A stretch of 64,000 nt of DNA from assembly GCA_001414485.1 (NCBI GenBank), contig LLEY01000042.1:186001-250000 (forward strand). Reading direction: 5' to 3'. Source of the DNA: Calycina herbarum (Eukaryota; Ascomycota; Leotiomycetes; Helotiales; Pezizellaceae). Shown piece after piece: positions 13,311 to 24,716 of this stretch (the stretch's first letter is position 1; every line of letters starts with the position of its first letter). The notes under the pieces were generated by a model. That model had not been told where the DNA came from. It saw nothing but the letters and a program-made list of their open reading frames with translations, and did no database searches. The position numbers were made by a program, and so were the translations under genes.

Positions 13311-14381
13311 ATGCCTCCGAAATCAAAGGTACGCGCCTTCAATCGCGCGCCCAAATCGAAAACCCCATCCTCCACACCATCCGCAACCTCCAAACTCCCA
13401 AAGCCTTTTGCGCCCGCGCCGAAATCTCTCGAACCGCTTCTTCCGTCCCTCCCCAAAGGCCATGTCTACATCACATCCCTAGACTCACATCCCGCGGATT
13501 TCAAGAAGAAGATATTCTTGGTCCCGGTTGTGATGAACATCCTCATACTTCTCGCCATCTTTTACCGAATACGCAGCATTGGACCCTATTACATGAAGAT
13601 ATGTTTCTCCCTGATGGGAAAGAAAAACGAGATGACTTTAAATACACGAAAGATGACCATGGAAGCAATTGGCTGGGAGATTGCAAGACGAACGTCTAAA
13701 TTTATGGTTGATTTGGTGATTTATGTCTTTGTGTGGCCCTGGCCAAAGGCATTCTTCATGGGACAGACAATTGGCAATCCTGTGATGTGGAGATTGAGAC
13801 TTGGATTCAGCGAACGGGAGATTGTTGTTCGACGAAGTAGGAGATGGTTTTTGCAAAGCAAGAAACTATTCGAGGAGGGTAGCAAAGAGCAGGAGTTATT
13901 GTTCAACAATGTTGGGAGGGCTACGGATCCCATGTGGATGAGTGAGAAGACGGGATATTTGATGTTGAATAAGGAGTGGGACTTGGACTGGAAATCAATG
14001 GTTAAAGCAACGACAATTGTGGAGAAGGGTAACATGAAGTTGGATGACTTCAAAACTACAATCCTCTTTCACGACGACAACTTCGGCTGGGTGGTTATCG
14101 AAACTGCCGAGGCAGGTGGAAGTCTCAAAGAAGAAGAGGGAAGAAGAAAGATCGTTGCATTCAAGGACGAATTGACAGCCATGGGAAAGGAAAATCTCTT
14201 CTTCCGGTGGATTGAGCTTGTTCAATTCGAGTCTTCACAGCCTGGAGGATTTGGGCCAGAACAACAGAAGAATACCATGAAGAAAGCAAGGGAGCTGTTT
14301 GAGGCTGGAGGAATCGATTTCGATAAATTCTGGGAGAAGGTTGGTGGTATGCAAGGCATGCCTGGTATGGATGGGATGTAA
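13311..14381 (+). CDS. Conserved-type fungal membrane protein of unknown function
   Basis: Single-exon frame of 356 residues starting MPPKSKVRAFNRAPKSK. The N-terminal 50 residues are basic and Pro/Ser-rich. A hydrophobic segment (IFLVPVVMNILILLAIFY, about residues 68-85) and a second one (MVDLVIYVFVWPWPKAFF, about 130-147) suggest two membrane passes. The rest is a soluble, charged domain containing W-rich stretches (EWDLDWKSMV, NFGWVVIETAEAGG). It ends in a Met/Gly-rich tail (GGMQGMPGMDGM). I recognise the style of a widespread fungal hypothetical protein but cannot name it. An in-frame GTACGC right after codon 6 could act as a donor but need not. It is divergent from IFM1 with 31 bp between start codons, so the two probably share a core promoter. 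Confidence 0.8.
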   Translation: MPPKSKVRAFNRAPKSKTPSSTPSATSKLPKPFAPAPKSLEPLLPSLPKGHVYITSLDSHPADFKKKIFLVPVVMNILILLAIFYRIRSIGPYYMKICFSLMGKKNEMTLNTRKMTMEAIGWEIARRTSKFMVDLVIYVFVWPWPKAFFMGQTIGNPVMWRLRLGFSEREIVVRRSRRWFLQSKKLFEEGSKEQELLFNNVGRATDPMWMSEKTGYLMLNKEWDLDWKSMVKATTIVEKGNMKLDDFKTTILFHDDNFGWVVIETAEAGGSLKEEEGRRKIVAFKDELTAMGKENLFFRWIELVQFESSQPGGFGPEQQKNTMKKARELFEAGGIDFDKFWEKVGGMQGMPGMDGM

Positions 14382-15003
14382 TATATAATTAGAGGGGGGC
14401 CAATATGAGGTATGATTATCCCTAGTCCTATTGCATGCCTTGCGTTTCAAGTGTTTTCTTTCCTTCACAGCAATGATCAATAGAAGCAGCATCTAAGTTT
14501 AAGTGCTCTCTCTATTTTGAATATCAACCTAGATCTTTTAGGACAACTCATAATAATTGTCCTAAAAGATCTAGGCAAACCGCCGAGAATGAATGGAGCC
14601 TTTCCACTGCCGCTTTAGTGCTTATCACAAGACTTCTTTTTGCCCAGTCTCAAGCTAAGGTTTGAATTTCCTAAGCTTGCCAGGTCAATAGCTTCGTTTC
14701 TTACGTTGTTTTAGACGTGCCGTTCGAAGTTCTGTATATGTATCAGATTATTTAGATCCTTTCATATTGTGGAATTAATGTCACAATGATTATATTTGCT
14801 TTCATCAAACGAAAATTCTTGAACTAAATTTTGTTCTAATCATGTTTTAAAGAACCACCCAGCGCCCCAGAATCGAAAATATATACATTTGCACATTGCC
14901 TCTTCAAATCCAGCTCCCAAGAAAAAACCCCCCGCTCGTTAGGTGCGTGTCATCCCAGCATTAAATAAAAACATCTAATCATTTACAATCCTAACAGAAA
15001 ACT
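14382..15003. other. Convergent 3' flanks with hairpin
   Basis: Shared 3' space of the plus-strand membrane protein and the minus-strand GMC oxidase. It contains the perfect hairpin described separately; otherwise it is AT-rich, with no gene seen. Confidence 0.5.
14528..14575. repeat. Perfect 19-bp inverted repeat (hairpin)
   Basis: Left arm CCTAGATCTTTTAGGACAA at 14528-14546 and its exact complement at 14557-14575, with a 10-nt AT-rich loop. It lies about 150 bp past the stop codon of the upstream membrane-protein gene. A 17-nt stretch at 45428-45444 repeats the right arm minus one base, so it may be a fragment of a dispersed element rather than a gene-specific terminator. Confidence 0.85.
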
Positions 15004-16861
15004 CTAACATTTTGGCCATGTTCCGATGATAAGCTCGGCAGCTCGCTCGGCAATTCCGTACACAGCAGTTTGCATATGTGTGCTAGGGATGATGGGCATG
15101 ATGGAAGCATCGACAACTCGAACTCCATTGACACCATATACCTTTAGCTCGGAGTCAACGACACCACCGGCACTCTCTGGTAACATGGAACAAGTACCAA
15201 CTGGGTGGTAAATGGAAAGAGTGGTGTTCTTGGCGAAAGACTCCCAATCGGCGTCGGTTTGGACGGCGGATCCAGGCTCGTACTCAGCGGTCCAGATACT
15301 TGACATAGGAGCAGCAACAGCAGCTTTGCGCATGTACTTGGCTGCAGTGATAACAGCAGCAAGATCATATGGGTTGGAAAGGTACTTGGGGTCGATGGTT
15401 GGGTTGACCGCGATGTCAGAAGAGGATATGTGGACGTTACCCTTGGAGAATGGGTGCTGGATGGCAGCGATGAGAGTGAAGAAACCTTGGGTGTATAAAG
15501 TAGTGTTGACTGCTGGGTAGCCCTTCACTCCAGTATAACCATCGGAGAAGATGATTTCGAGTTGTGGGACAGAGCTTGATTCGTTTACAAGGTGGGCGAG
15601 CTTGATTTGGTCGATTTGCGAAGACAAGTTGGCATTAGCTTGAGCAAGGCTCAACATGGATGCAGCAGTATCTGCCGAGACAGTGGTCCAGTTCATATAA
15701 GCATAACCTGAACCGGTATAGTCCCAAAGCGAGGTCTCATTGTTGTTGTACAACGCAAGTTGTTCAGCGGCATATGAAGTGTTCCATCGCAGGACATCGA
15801 AAGATAGGTACTCTGGCTTAAGTTGATAGGAATTCTGGATTCGGACATGGTCCTGCAGGTTCTCGCCGACGTTGGGGTTGTTGTAAACAACTGGAACACC
15901 AGCAGCTGTCAAGACGGCTTCAGATCCGATTCCGGAAAGCTCAAGAAGACCGGGTGATTGGAGAGATCCGGCGGAAAGGATGACCTCTTTGGTTATGGAG
16001 ATCACATTGCCGTCTTGCAAAGTGATACCGGTGGCGGTATTGTTGCTGTCGAAGTTGATCTTTGCAACACGAGTATCAGTCAATACCGCTAGGTTCGCTG
16101 GAGCGTTTTCGATATACGCGGTGCTATACGAGCGACTATAGTCAGATGGTCTGATGTTGGTTGGCTTTCGTGCAACACCGACGGGGTTTCCAGCAAGAGA
16201 GGCGTTGTTGTCTGCGACGCCCAAAGCGTTCATAGCGGGCTTGAAGGTCAATTGGTGCGTAGGCAAAATGCGGTTGATGAGGGTATCAACAGGTCCACTT
16301 GTTCCCACACCATCGGCACTGTCATATTCATTGGACGGCTCAAAAGTCTCACACTTCAACATGCTTGAGTACATGCTCTCCCAGTTCCACCCGGGATTTC
16401 CGAGTGTCTCCCAGGCATTAAAATCAGCCACAGCAGCACGATCCCAAGTCATCAAGTTCATTGCTGAACTTCCACCAAGAACCTTTCCACGGCTCATGTT
16501 GACTTTTCGGTTGGCGTTGAAGCCAGATTGAGCCGTGGTGGTTAAGTTCCAGTCATACTTGGTTCCGATAGTAGATCCTTTCCGACCTGGGACGGTGATC
16601 TTGGGTTCTGTTCTGCCATCTGAACCAGCTTCTACAACCAAAATACAAGATTCTGTGAGGCTTTCACTAAGTCGAGCAGCCACAGCAAGTCCTGCAGTTC
16701 CCCCGCCAATGACGATCTAGAATGTGTGAGCATCAACTTGCAGAGGGGGGTGTGGGGAATCGTACGAAGTCAAAAGTGTCGAGGGTGTTCGAACATTGTC
16801 CTGCAGCAACTGAAAGCACGCATGCCAAACATGCGGCCAGTGAGAGTTTCAGAAACGCCAT
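15004..16861 (-). CDS. Secreted GMC-family flavin oxidoreductase
   Basis: FAD-dependent alcohol or sugar oxidase/dehydrogenase of the glucose-methanol-choline family. Two exons (16861-16766 and 16716-15004, 49-nt intron) give 602 residues. A signal peptide (MAFLKLSLAACLACVLSVAAG) is followed within 15 residues by the dinucleotide-binding motif GGGTAGLAVAARL and, further on, VVEAGSDG. The GMC signatures are present: NMSRGKVLGGSSAMNL, and AGSLQSPGLLELSGIGS. The C-terminal active site has both His residues, in HPVGTCSM (about residue 533) and PSTHMQTAVYGIAERAA (about 575). Substrate cannot be read from sequence; aryl-alcohol oxidase-like or glucose oxidase-like enzymes both fit. It stands alone, with no co-directional neighbour suggesting a cluster. 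The preserved catalytic residues argue that it is functional. Confidence 0.93.
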
Positions 16862-19547
16862 TTGAGGAGGAACGGTGTTTGGTGTTCGGCCTTGTGTGAT
16901 GAATTACGACGCTCAGACGATGTGTGAGAAAGACAAGCGGGAAAAGCTTCTGCAGAACGGGATAACTGAGTCTTTGAGAGAAGAGAGAAATCCCCGCAGA
17001 TTGCAAGCTTGACATGTGGAATGCAAATGAGACAATTTCTCATCTAAATGAGACCAAATACCGCAGTTTATAAGATTCACAGCAGCCCCAATTGCACCTA
17101 CTTCCGGCTTGGTTTGTTTCCCACCTGGACGAACGATTCGCAATCCTACCTTTATCGACTCGTGGGCCGTGGCCCTGAATTTGGATGAGCAGATTCATTT
17201 TAAATCGGTTGCATAACCAGTCTATCGGATTCTATTGACGGAGAATCTGGGACGCTGTCCACTTTTACCTCAATTCCAGGGTTGTCAATTGGTTGAATTC
17301 AAAGGTCGTTTAAATATGACAGGGAAAGTGCAGCAAAAGCTCCGGAATTCTGCCTCATTCAGAAACTCACACTGCCCACACAGTAAGCGTGGGTCCAATA
17401 GATTGGCCGCCATTTTGAGATCGATGTCGCGATTTTTGGTGCGCCTCACGACCTTCATGGAGCTGGAAAAGTTTGGCCAAGTCTTCTTCTTTCCAAAAGA
17501 GCTACAATCAGGCCCTCAAAGTCTTAGAAGAAACAGCTCGTGTTGGAATGAAAGTCGTCCAATTCGACGAATAGAATCGATACTCTGCACTCGTACAAAA
17601 TACTAAGTACAATACTGCGTATGGCTCGCAATGGACAATAGAGGCGGCAGAAGTACCTTCTATTTTGGGGTAAATCAAAGATGTGCTAGGTTGATCGTCT
17701 AAATTGTTTAATTACTTCGCGAATTCTTATGGATTCAAATCTTCAACGCCAGAACACATACATTTCTAGCTGCCTTCTTGTTTAGCTCCATGCCGGCATG
17801 GCGTCAATTGCTTTTTATGTCGTTGAGGATCCCACGCACGTTTGTTCTCCGCAAGCGTTGCGGGCGCGGAAGCCCGTGTGTTGGTTTCGCTCACGAAGTC
17901 AATTGTCACCCACCTTCCCGGCGCCCGTAACCTTAGTTTTAGCGGGGTTGATCAATCGTTAGCAAAGTGGTGCTGTAGATTTTGTTCTTGTTCTTAAACT
18001 TCTTGAAAGCTTCTCGTTGTCGTCATCTTTTGCCTCGCTTCTGCGTATTTGACTCTCAAACCTCCCAACCTCGCATATCTTTTTCCCTAGGTATGCAAAG
18101 ATTTTAGAGGGTCACATCCTGTGATGTGAGGTTGCATTTTACTTCGTACATCTTAGAACCGCACCTTTTGTCGCATTTTCGACGAACCCTCTCCCTTTTG
18201 TTTACGTACCACCAGCCAACAGTTACAGTGTGGTGCGGACTTGGATGGCTCGTTGGGAAGCTTGGTGCGCTCGCTGGCTCATTTTCCATTCGATTGGAAG
18301 ATAAGCTTCCCAGGCCGGTTTCCGGGAATGTAACCATAATAGGCACCGTGGTTCACGGACCTGGATTTAGCCATAATACCCCACATTTAACTTCAAACTC
18401 GCGTCCAAGTTATGTCGAGTACGGATTAGATAATATGGTTGGTTCATGCAGCCAGCAGTCAAGATTGCACGGCCCTTTGAAATGTCAAAACTCTCGGGAA
18501 AGTTCCGAAAAGCTTGTGGCGTTCCTGACGTTAAGCGAAAAAATGTGGGGGGAAAACAGAAACGATGGAAGAAATGAAGAACTCAAAGTCGTATGATATG
18601 GACTTTCGGTGTTGAATTTTGTAAGCCACGATGAAAGTTATCGGGATTCGAAATCACCGTGGAAGTTCAACTGGGTGCTCATGCCTCTTATTCATACAAT
18701 TTAAAGGCAAGCACAGTCCAAAAAGCAACTTGTTTGAAATTCACTTTATATATTTGCATCCCCTTTTGTGCAAGTTGCATTCTGCCTGAACCGTTCTTCT
18801 GCAGGTCCCAGCTGTTCGTTCTTCCACCTCCCTCGTCTGACAGCCGTTTGACAGGGCAACAGATCAAATGGCGGCCCCATTTTCCGCAATCCTTCCCCGT
18901 TCCCCCCGGGGGAGTGTATCCTCTCATAGGGCAAGAGTCCCAACAACTAGTGGGGCAGCGCGGTGAAGTTTCCCAACCTGCTCTGAATACGGCTCCTTCC
19001 ATCGCTCAGTCTCCTTATGTTTATGAGCCCCTCTTTTCATGTCATCTTGTCTCTACCCAAGGCAAGGGGCGAGCGAATCATAGCAGACCATTTCACTGAA
19101 TTTCAGTGCACAGGGAGATGTTCATGCATATCTCGATTGGTGAATTTTGGTATCTTTCGTGCGCAGTTTTTGGTTGAAGGCTCTCGTTTCTCCTTGCCTG
19201 CTCTGCAAAAACATGAAAATTTTCCCGCCAACGTCTCAAAACCCCGATGAGGCGCTGCTTTTCCACGTTTTGCCCTTGTCATTGAGATGCTTGCGTGCTG
19301 TCAAAGACGGCGTAGAAGGTCATTCTAATAAGGTTTGTTTCTCTTGCCGAGGGACCGATGTTAGAGTCCCTTGTTATGAGGAAAGTAGGCTGCGCGTTAG
19401 AGATCATACCGCTAGCTATAAGGCTGTACGCTACTCCTCCATTATCTGAGGCGATTTATTACCTTGAATTTTCATGCTTTGATAGCGTCTTTCATTGAGG
19501 GAAGGCCCTTATCACCAAGCGCTCTCCTTCATCTTTCGTCAACGAGA
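16862..19547. other. Divergent upstream region of GMC oxidase and PTH11-like gene
   Basis: About 2.7 kb between two divergent genes. No open frame has recognisable content; frames at 18104-18596 and 18659-19099 overlap on both strands and have poor composition. Probably two promoters with long leaders. Confidence 0.45.
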
Positions 19548-21114
19548 ATGGCTTCAGCGGTTGATGCCACTCTAAACGTACCTGATGAATCGAAGGGACC
19601 AACGCTGCTGGTCTTGACTTGCGTGCTTACTACCTTTTCGATTGTAACTACTGGTTTGCGAGTATGGGCGAGATATAGGCGATCGCTGATTGGATGGGTA
19701 AGCAAATCTTTATTTCCTTTTGTGACCTTCATCTCATCACCAAGCAAAAGCTTGCGCGGTGCTCGTCGTACCCCTTGTGCATCGATCAAGGGATCATCCA
19801 TCCATTGATCGAGCTAACAACTTGGGGAGAATCTATGAATTACTATCTTGGTTCTTATTATGTTGCCCTTGCAGCTTTAGTACCTACAGCTCTCCTTGCA
19901 TATGTGCGCAATATGAGTACGAGTAATGATTTGGTGTGCAACGAACATTACATTGTCCATTTATTCAACTCACTTAGCAACAAAATCTTAAGTTAAACAT
20001 GCTAACAACCTGCCACAGGATGATATTACAATTGCGATTTGCATGCTCCTAGCAGTTGGACGAACCATAGTGCAAATCGTCTCCGTAAAAGCAGGCAACG
20101 GACGACACAAGCCATACCTCACCACCGCTGATTATCAATACGTTAACTTCCTTTCCTGGGTCACTCAACTTTTTCTCTTCGTTGCAATCTGCATTCTAAA
20201 ATGTTCCATCTGTCTTCTCATTCTTCGCATCAAGAAGACTAAATTGTTGCGAAGGTGTCTCATTGGGATGATGGGAGGTTTGGTCGCAACGAATGGATTA
20301 CCTTTGATTGTCTTACTTGCAGAGTGTGACCCTGTAAAGAAGTACTGGGTTCCAAAAACTCCTGGCAAATGCTGGGACACTAGAGTTAGGATTTATTCTA
20401 TTTACTTCCAAGTTGGCAAGTACATCCCTCCCGTCCTCTTCCTTCGCGTCGCAGTTTTCTAACATACCAACAGCATACTCGGTCATCACAGATATTATCT
20501 GTACTCTTCTTCCAGTTGTTGTACTCTGGAATGTAAAAATCAAACTCAACCTCAAGATCGCTATCTCGGGCCTCATGTCATTGGGTCTCATCGCCACAAT
20601 TTGTGCCGTCGTTCGTGCCACTTCTCTAGGGACAGTTGTCACTGATCTCTCCTACGATTATTGTATTGCGGCAATTTGGGCCAACACCGAACTCCACCTC
20701 GGAATCATAGCCACGAACCTAAGTCTTTCCCGAAGCATCTTCGCATACTACACCGGGCGCGAAAGCCTCTACGAATCCGAAAACTCAACAAGTAACGTTG
20801 GGCCGCGATCAGGAACTTTCGGGCGTAGTGCAGGAAGTAGAGGTACATTAGGGAGTAGAGGATGGACGAAAAGTACAAGTGAACAGGGAGATGATTACAT
20901 ACTTGATCGCAAGAGCTCAGAGGGCATTGGAGCGATGGGGACGGGTAGTACACATGTTGGACGGGGGAGCATGGGGAGTGCTGGGAGCGAAATTCCTCTT
21001 GGACCAGTTATCAAAAAGACGACTGAGTTCCATGTTACGGAGGGAAAGGGCCGGATCAAGAGCGTGGACCGTGTTACCCAGGAGAGGTGGAATAAGGATG
21101 ATGAGCCTGGATGA
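19548..21114 (+). CDS. PTH11-like integral membrane protein (fungal rhodopsin-type domain)
   Basis: Seven-helix membrane protein of the large fungal family that includes CFEM-less PTH11-type receptors. Three exons (19548-19697, 20019-20415, 20474-21114) give 395 residues. Helices include LLVLTCVLTTFSIVTTGLRV, DDITIAICMLLAVGRTIVQI, WVTQLFLFVAICILKCSICL, LIGMMGGLVATNGLPLIVLL, YSVITDIICTLLPVVVLWNV and ISGLMSLGLIATICAVVRAT. Conserved family pieces are RVWARYRRSLIGWDD, the CDPVKKYW extracellular Cys segment, and the YDYCIAAIWANTE helix-7 region. The C-terminal tail is cytosolic, Gly/Ser-rich and polar. Intron 1 is 321 nt, long for this window. Intron 2 uses a GC donor (G|GCAAGT) and AG acceptor, and only this reading keeps the FQVAYSVITD frame. 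No N-terminal CFEM domain or signal peptide is seen. Ligand unknown. Confidence 0.85.
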
Positions 21115-23205
21115 TGACTCTGTTGCGTGGTGTTTGGGGGAACTCAAGGTGTATGGACTATAATTTTTCGGTGTAAATAAGCTGGTATGACAGGACCGCT
21201 CTAAATGGGGATCAGGTATGGGGAAACAGCACTGCCTTGAAAGAACAATTGTTCATGGTTATTGGAAGTTCGGAGGCGACGAAACAATCTAGATAGGAGT
21301 TGTGTTTAGACATGTGATCAATGGAATCAGGATTCTAGGTTACGACTCATGATATTAGAATGAGTATAAACAATATATATTTACTCCAACACTTGAAAAG
21401 TTTTACTTTGATCATCTTGTAAATAACAAATTTGATTTGTGACCTTGTCAGCAATGGTCCCTCCTGCTTTTCGAAACTGGAAGAAACCAAGAACTCGAAC
21501 CAGACATGTCTGATACTACCGCATAAGGGAAGTGCATGGTAAAAAGCAGCCAGGAAGCGAACAAGGGAGTGCAGAGAAGCATTCACACCCACACATTACT
21601 TCACCACAATACTTGCTCAGATATGCAATATATCTGCCATCTAATTATATCAGAACATGTCGTTTTAGCAATCAGAATGGTCAAAGCAACTTCGATTCAG
21701 TCAAAACATACGATGTAAGCCCCAAAGCTTGAACAAGAAAAAGTATTACACCAACAGAAACAAGATACAAAATGGAAAGGCGGGGAAAACAATGCATTGC
21801 AATCACCAAAAGGTTTAGTGTCCTCCTCTCGAAGAGCACTACTCCAAGAGAAATCGTGGCAAGCTCTCTGTACTCGTCCAGCATACTAGAGAAAGAGAAA
21901 GATGTGTAAATTTAAATAAAATATGATGCATCAAACTGCATACAGTCATGCCAATTCCCCGATTCATTTACCTTGCTTCTGTGGCTCCTGGGTATCAAAT
22001 TCGAGACTCTGCGGCATCTGGGTTTCAGGTAGTGTAGAGTCCCTCGCTCTGGCATGGACCGGGGGGGCAGCGATGCATTTTGTGGACAGCTCTGGTCCTT
22101 GGGAACGAGAACGAGGAAGGAGCGATGTGAGCTCGGTTTTCCTGGGTAGGCGAAGTCGTCTATCCTTGAAGATCGAACTGGGTCGAGAGGGCTCAACGCG
22201 ATCTCGGCCTTGGGCTAGATCTCATGTTAAGATGGAAGGAGCGACGGTCGGCGATGTCACCTAGTGGAGAGAAGGAGCAACTGAGGCTGACTTACTCTGG
22301 GTGACGCTGACTGAAAGCAGGTTAGCTCGGAGTAGAAACCCCCCTCCTCGGATTCAAAATTTTCTTCCTCTCTCGAACAAGAATTTTTATTTCCTAGGTC
22401 GAACCTCCACAGTGCATTGAATATAGTCGTCGATGGAGCCGGGTGTCCAAAGAAGTGTAGTTGGCTCGCACAAGAAACCATTATGCTCTTCAAGCATATG
22501 GTCGTATGGCGAGAGGCGTGCACGCATGACGAAGGTGGTGTGGTGTGATGTGGTGGCAGAATACACTGTAGACTCCGGAGAAGAATGGGCATTGTAAACA
22601 CTAGAAACTGGAGGGCTCCAACGTATTGATTGGACCTGGGTTAACATCGAAGAGCCCAAGACATCAAGAAACAACTATGGCAAATGGTATCATGGAAGCA
22701 TACCAAGCCTAGAACCTGACCAACCTCTCTTTCTAAACATCTACATATCTCTCTCAAACTCTCTTCTTTCTACCTACCTTTACCATTCTGTTGGGAGAAG
22801 TCGTTCGTACAACTTGTGATTATTGTCCACTCGATAGCAAACAAGACTTAAATTCAGCAGTGCAAATGAGTTTTCCAAGAATAAGACAAACCTTCCAGGC
22901 AGTGACAAGAACTTACCTGAAATTTGGAGAAACAGAAACCTTTTTGATCATGATGGCTTTGGAGAAGCTTGAGACGGTACTCAGAGAATCAGAGAAGTAT
23001 TCCTTCAAAAAAAAATTGAAATTTGGGTTGGAGAAAACCCGTTGCTTTCCAGTCAGTAACAAAAAGACGTCGTCAATTTGGGTTTGGGAAGTTGCAGTCT
23101 TCTGAGAGGCTACGAAATAGTAGGACCTGATCAGGCAAGAGATTTGGACATTGCTTCCAGTACCAATTTTTATGACCTTGCTTATATTTTCGTGGAAAAA
23201 CACTA
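21115..23205. other. Gene-poor region after PTH11-like gene
   Basis: About 2 kb with one possible small gene (22387-22647, listed separately). Other frames, such as 21912-22196 and 22913-23203 on the minus strand, have no features I recognise. Confidence 0.4.
22387..22647 (-). CDS. Possible small orphan protein
   Basis: Open frame from the ATG at 22647, about 86 residues, beginning MLTQVQSIRWSPPVSSVYNA and ending QCTVEVRPRK. Composition is balanced (Trp, His, Tyr, Cys present) and codon use is not obviously random, but there is no family resemblance, signal peptide or membrane segment. It may be part of a larger spliced gene or a chance frame. Confidence 0.25.
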   Translation of the reverse strand: MLTQVQSIRWSPPVSSVYNAHSSPESTVYSATTSHHTTFVMRARLSPYDHMLEEHNGFLCEPTTLLWTPGSIDDYIQCTVEVRPRK

Positions 23206-23707
23206 CAGTGAGTTACGAATTAAGCTTCCTTTTTAACACTTTTTTAACAAATTATGCTTTTTTCTTCCTAGGTTTTTTCCTTATTTATTTTAGAAAACAG
23301 AAAACTAAAGTACTCTTTAAGATATAAGACCTAGCTAAAAAGAACCAATATATCTTCTTATACCTCCTCTCTATTTATTACTATATCTAAATAAGTATAA
23401 TAAGAATAAACTTAGTAATAGAAAACCCCCTTTTTATAAGAAAATTTTTCACACCCCTATAAAGTTAAGTAGTCTCTGCTAAGACCCTATAAAAATTTAA
23501 ATATATATAAAAGTGTCTATTTTCTTCCTAAAAAGTTTATAGAGTAAGAAAGGGGGTATAGAGCTCTTATTAGCTATTATTAGGGATATAATAATATACG
23601 TTATTATTAAGTAAAGAGAGAAAGAGTGTCTAGGAAATAAGAAATTTTCTAAAAACGTACGGTTTATAAAATATCGTTAAAAGGGAAGCTTAATTCGCAA
23701 CTCACTA
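23206..23707. mobile_element. Non-autonomous TIR element (MITE-like), TA-flanked
   Basis: A 502-bp AT-rich block bounded by 33-bp terminal inverted repeats. The left end starts CAGTGAGTTACGAATTAAGC; the right end, read on the minus strand, starts TAGTGAGTTGCGAATTAAGC. 29 of 33 positions match and all four differences are transitions. A TA dinucleotide lies directly outside each end (23204-23205 and 23708-23709), as expected for Tc1/mariner/Fot1-type target duplication. No open frame inside encodes a transposase, and the interior is strongly AT-rich, consistent with RIP-type mutation. Confidence 0.75.
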
Positions 23708-24716
23708 TACTACTGTCTACGACTTTTTCGAAGAAGAACGAGATCTAGTTTCCGATTTTCAACACCGTCTCGGATAGTACTCTTAATTATCCTAGACAGT
23801 TCTTAGTAAAGTGGGTGTAAGATATTCGGGCATTACTCACCGACATCCTTGTAACTTCTCATTCTTCTAAACCTTCTCGAACAAGAATTTCTTGCCCCAG
23901 GCCTAATCCACACCTAAAGGAAAGTAGGTGACCGAGAGCAAGGCTCGAATTTCTTACCGAACGCAATGTCGGAAGCACTCACATTGTTTATTTACCCTCC
24001 TCACAGGATAAAACAAAGGCAGTAGCATCCTATGCGTTGGAAGATGTTTGGGGAATCAATTCTCCAATAGAATTCTAGGCAATTAAACCGCTTTTCCAAT
24101 AACGGGAAGCTCCTATTGTTGATACCCAAGATACAGTTTGTTTTTTGCGGGAAGGATAGATAAATAGAGTCGTCAAGTGTAGGGGGGAAGAGATTACTAT
24201 TCTGCAGCAAATCTTGGTACGAAGATGGCATGTCTCTATTTCGATATGAAAAGATTCCGATTTTAAGTGGAATATGAGGACGCTTACTTTAAACCCATAT
24301 TTAGAAATCTACAAAGGGGAAGCAGGAATCAGGAAATCACTAACTTAAAAAAACATCTTACTCGTCTGATTCTTGATTTCATTCTAGTAGTAAAAGATAC
24401 ACCATATGTAGAAAGCTTCAAGACAGAGAACACCAAATAGGAAAACCCCTTTTTGACAAAAATTCTGCATAGATCATACATCGAAATCGGGTCATTTTCT
24501 ACTTCACCTGCTTCCCCAAAAACCCTATCTCCCTAGATGGATGAATTGATGACACAAGACTTTTGTGGATAAACTTTGGGCAAGTTGAGCGTGGGTAGGA
24601 GCATGATAAATAATTCGATTTGCTGAAATTCGGCACTTGTAAGGGGTGAAAGCCATGGCATCGTTTTGTGTATTTACGTTGGCCACGCCATGCTGCAAAG
24701 CATTTACTCCATTCTT
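23708..24716. other. Spacer between TIR element and HET pseudogene
   Basis: About 1 kb with no recognised gene. A minus-strand frame at 24001-24231 (76 residues, Phe/Cys-rich) is unsupported. Confidence 0.4.

Noticed and set aside
18104..19100. Possible genes in the 16.9-19.5 kb intergenic region
   Set aside because: Frames overlap on opposite strands, have no domain or splice support, and differ in composition from neighbours.
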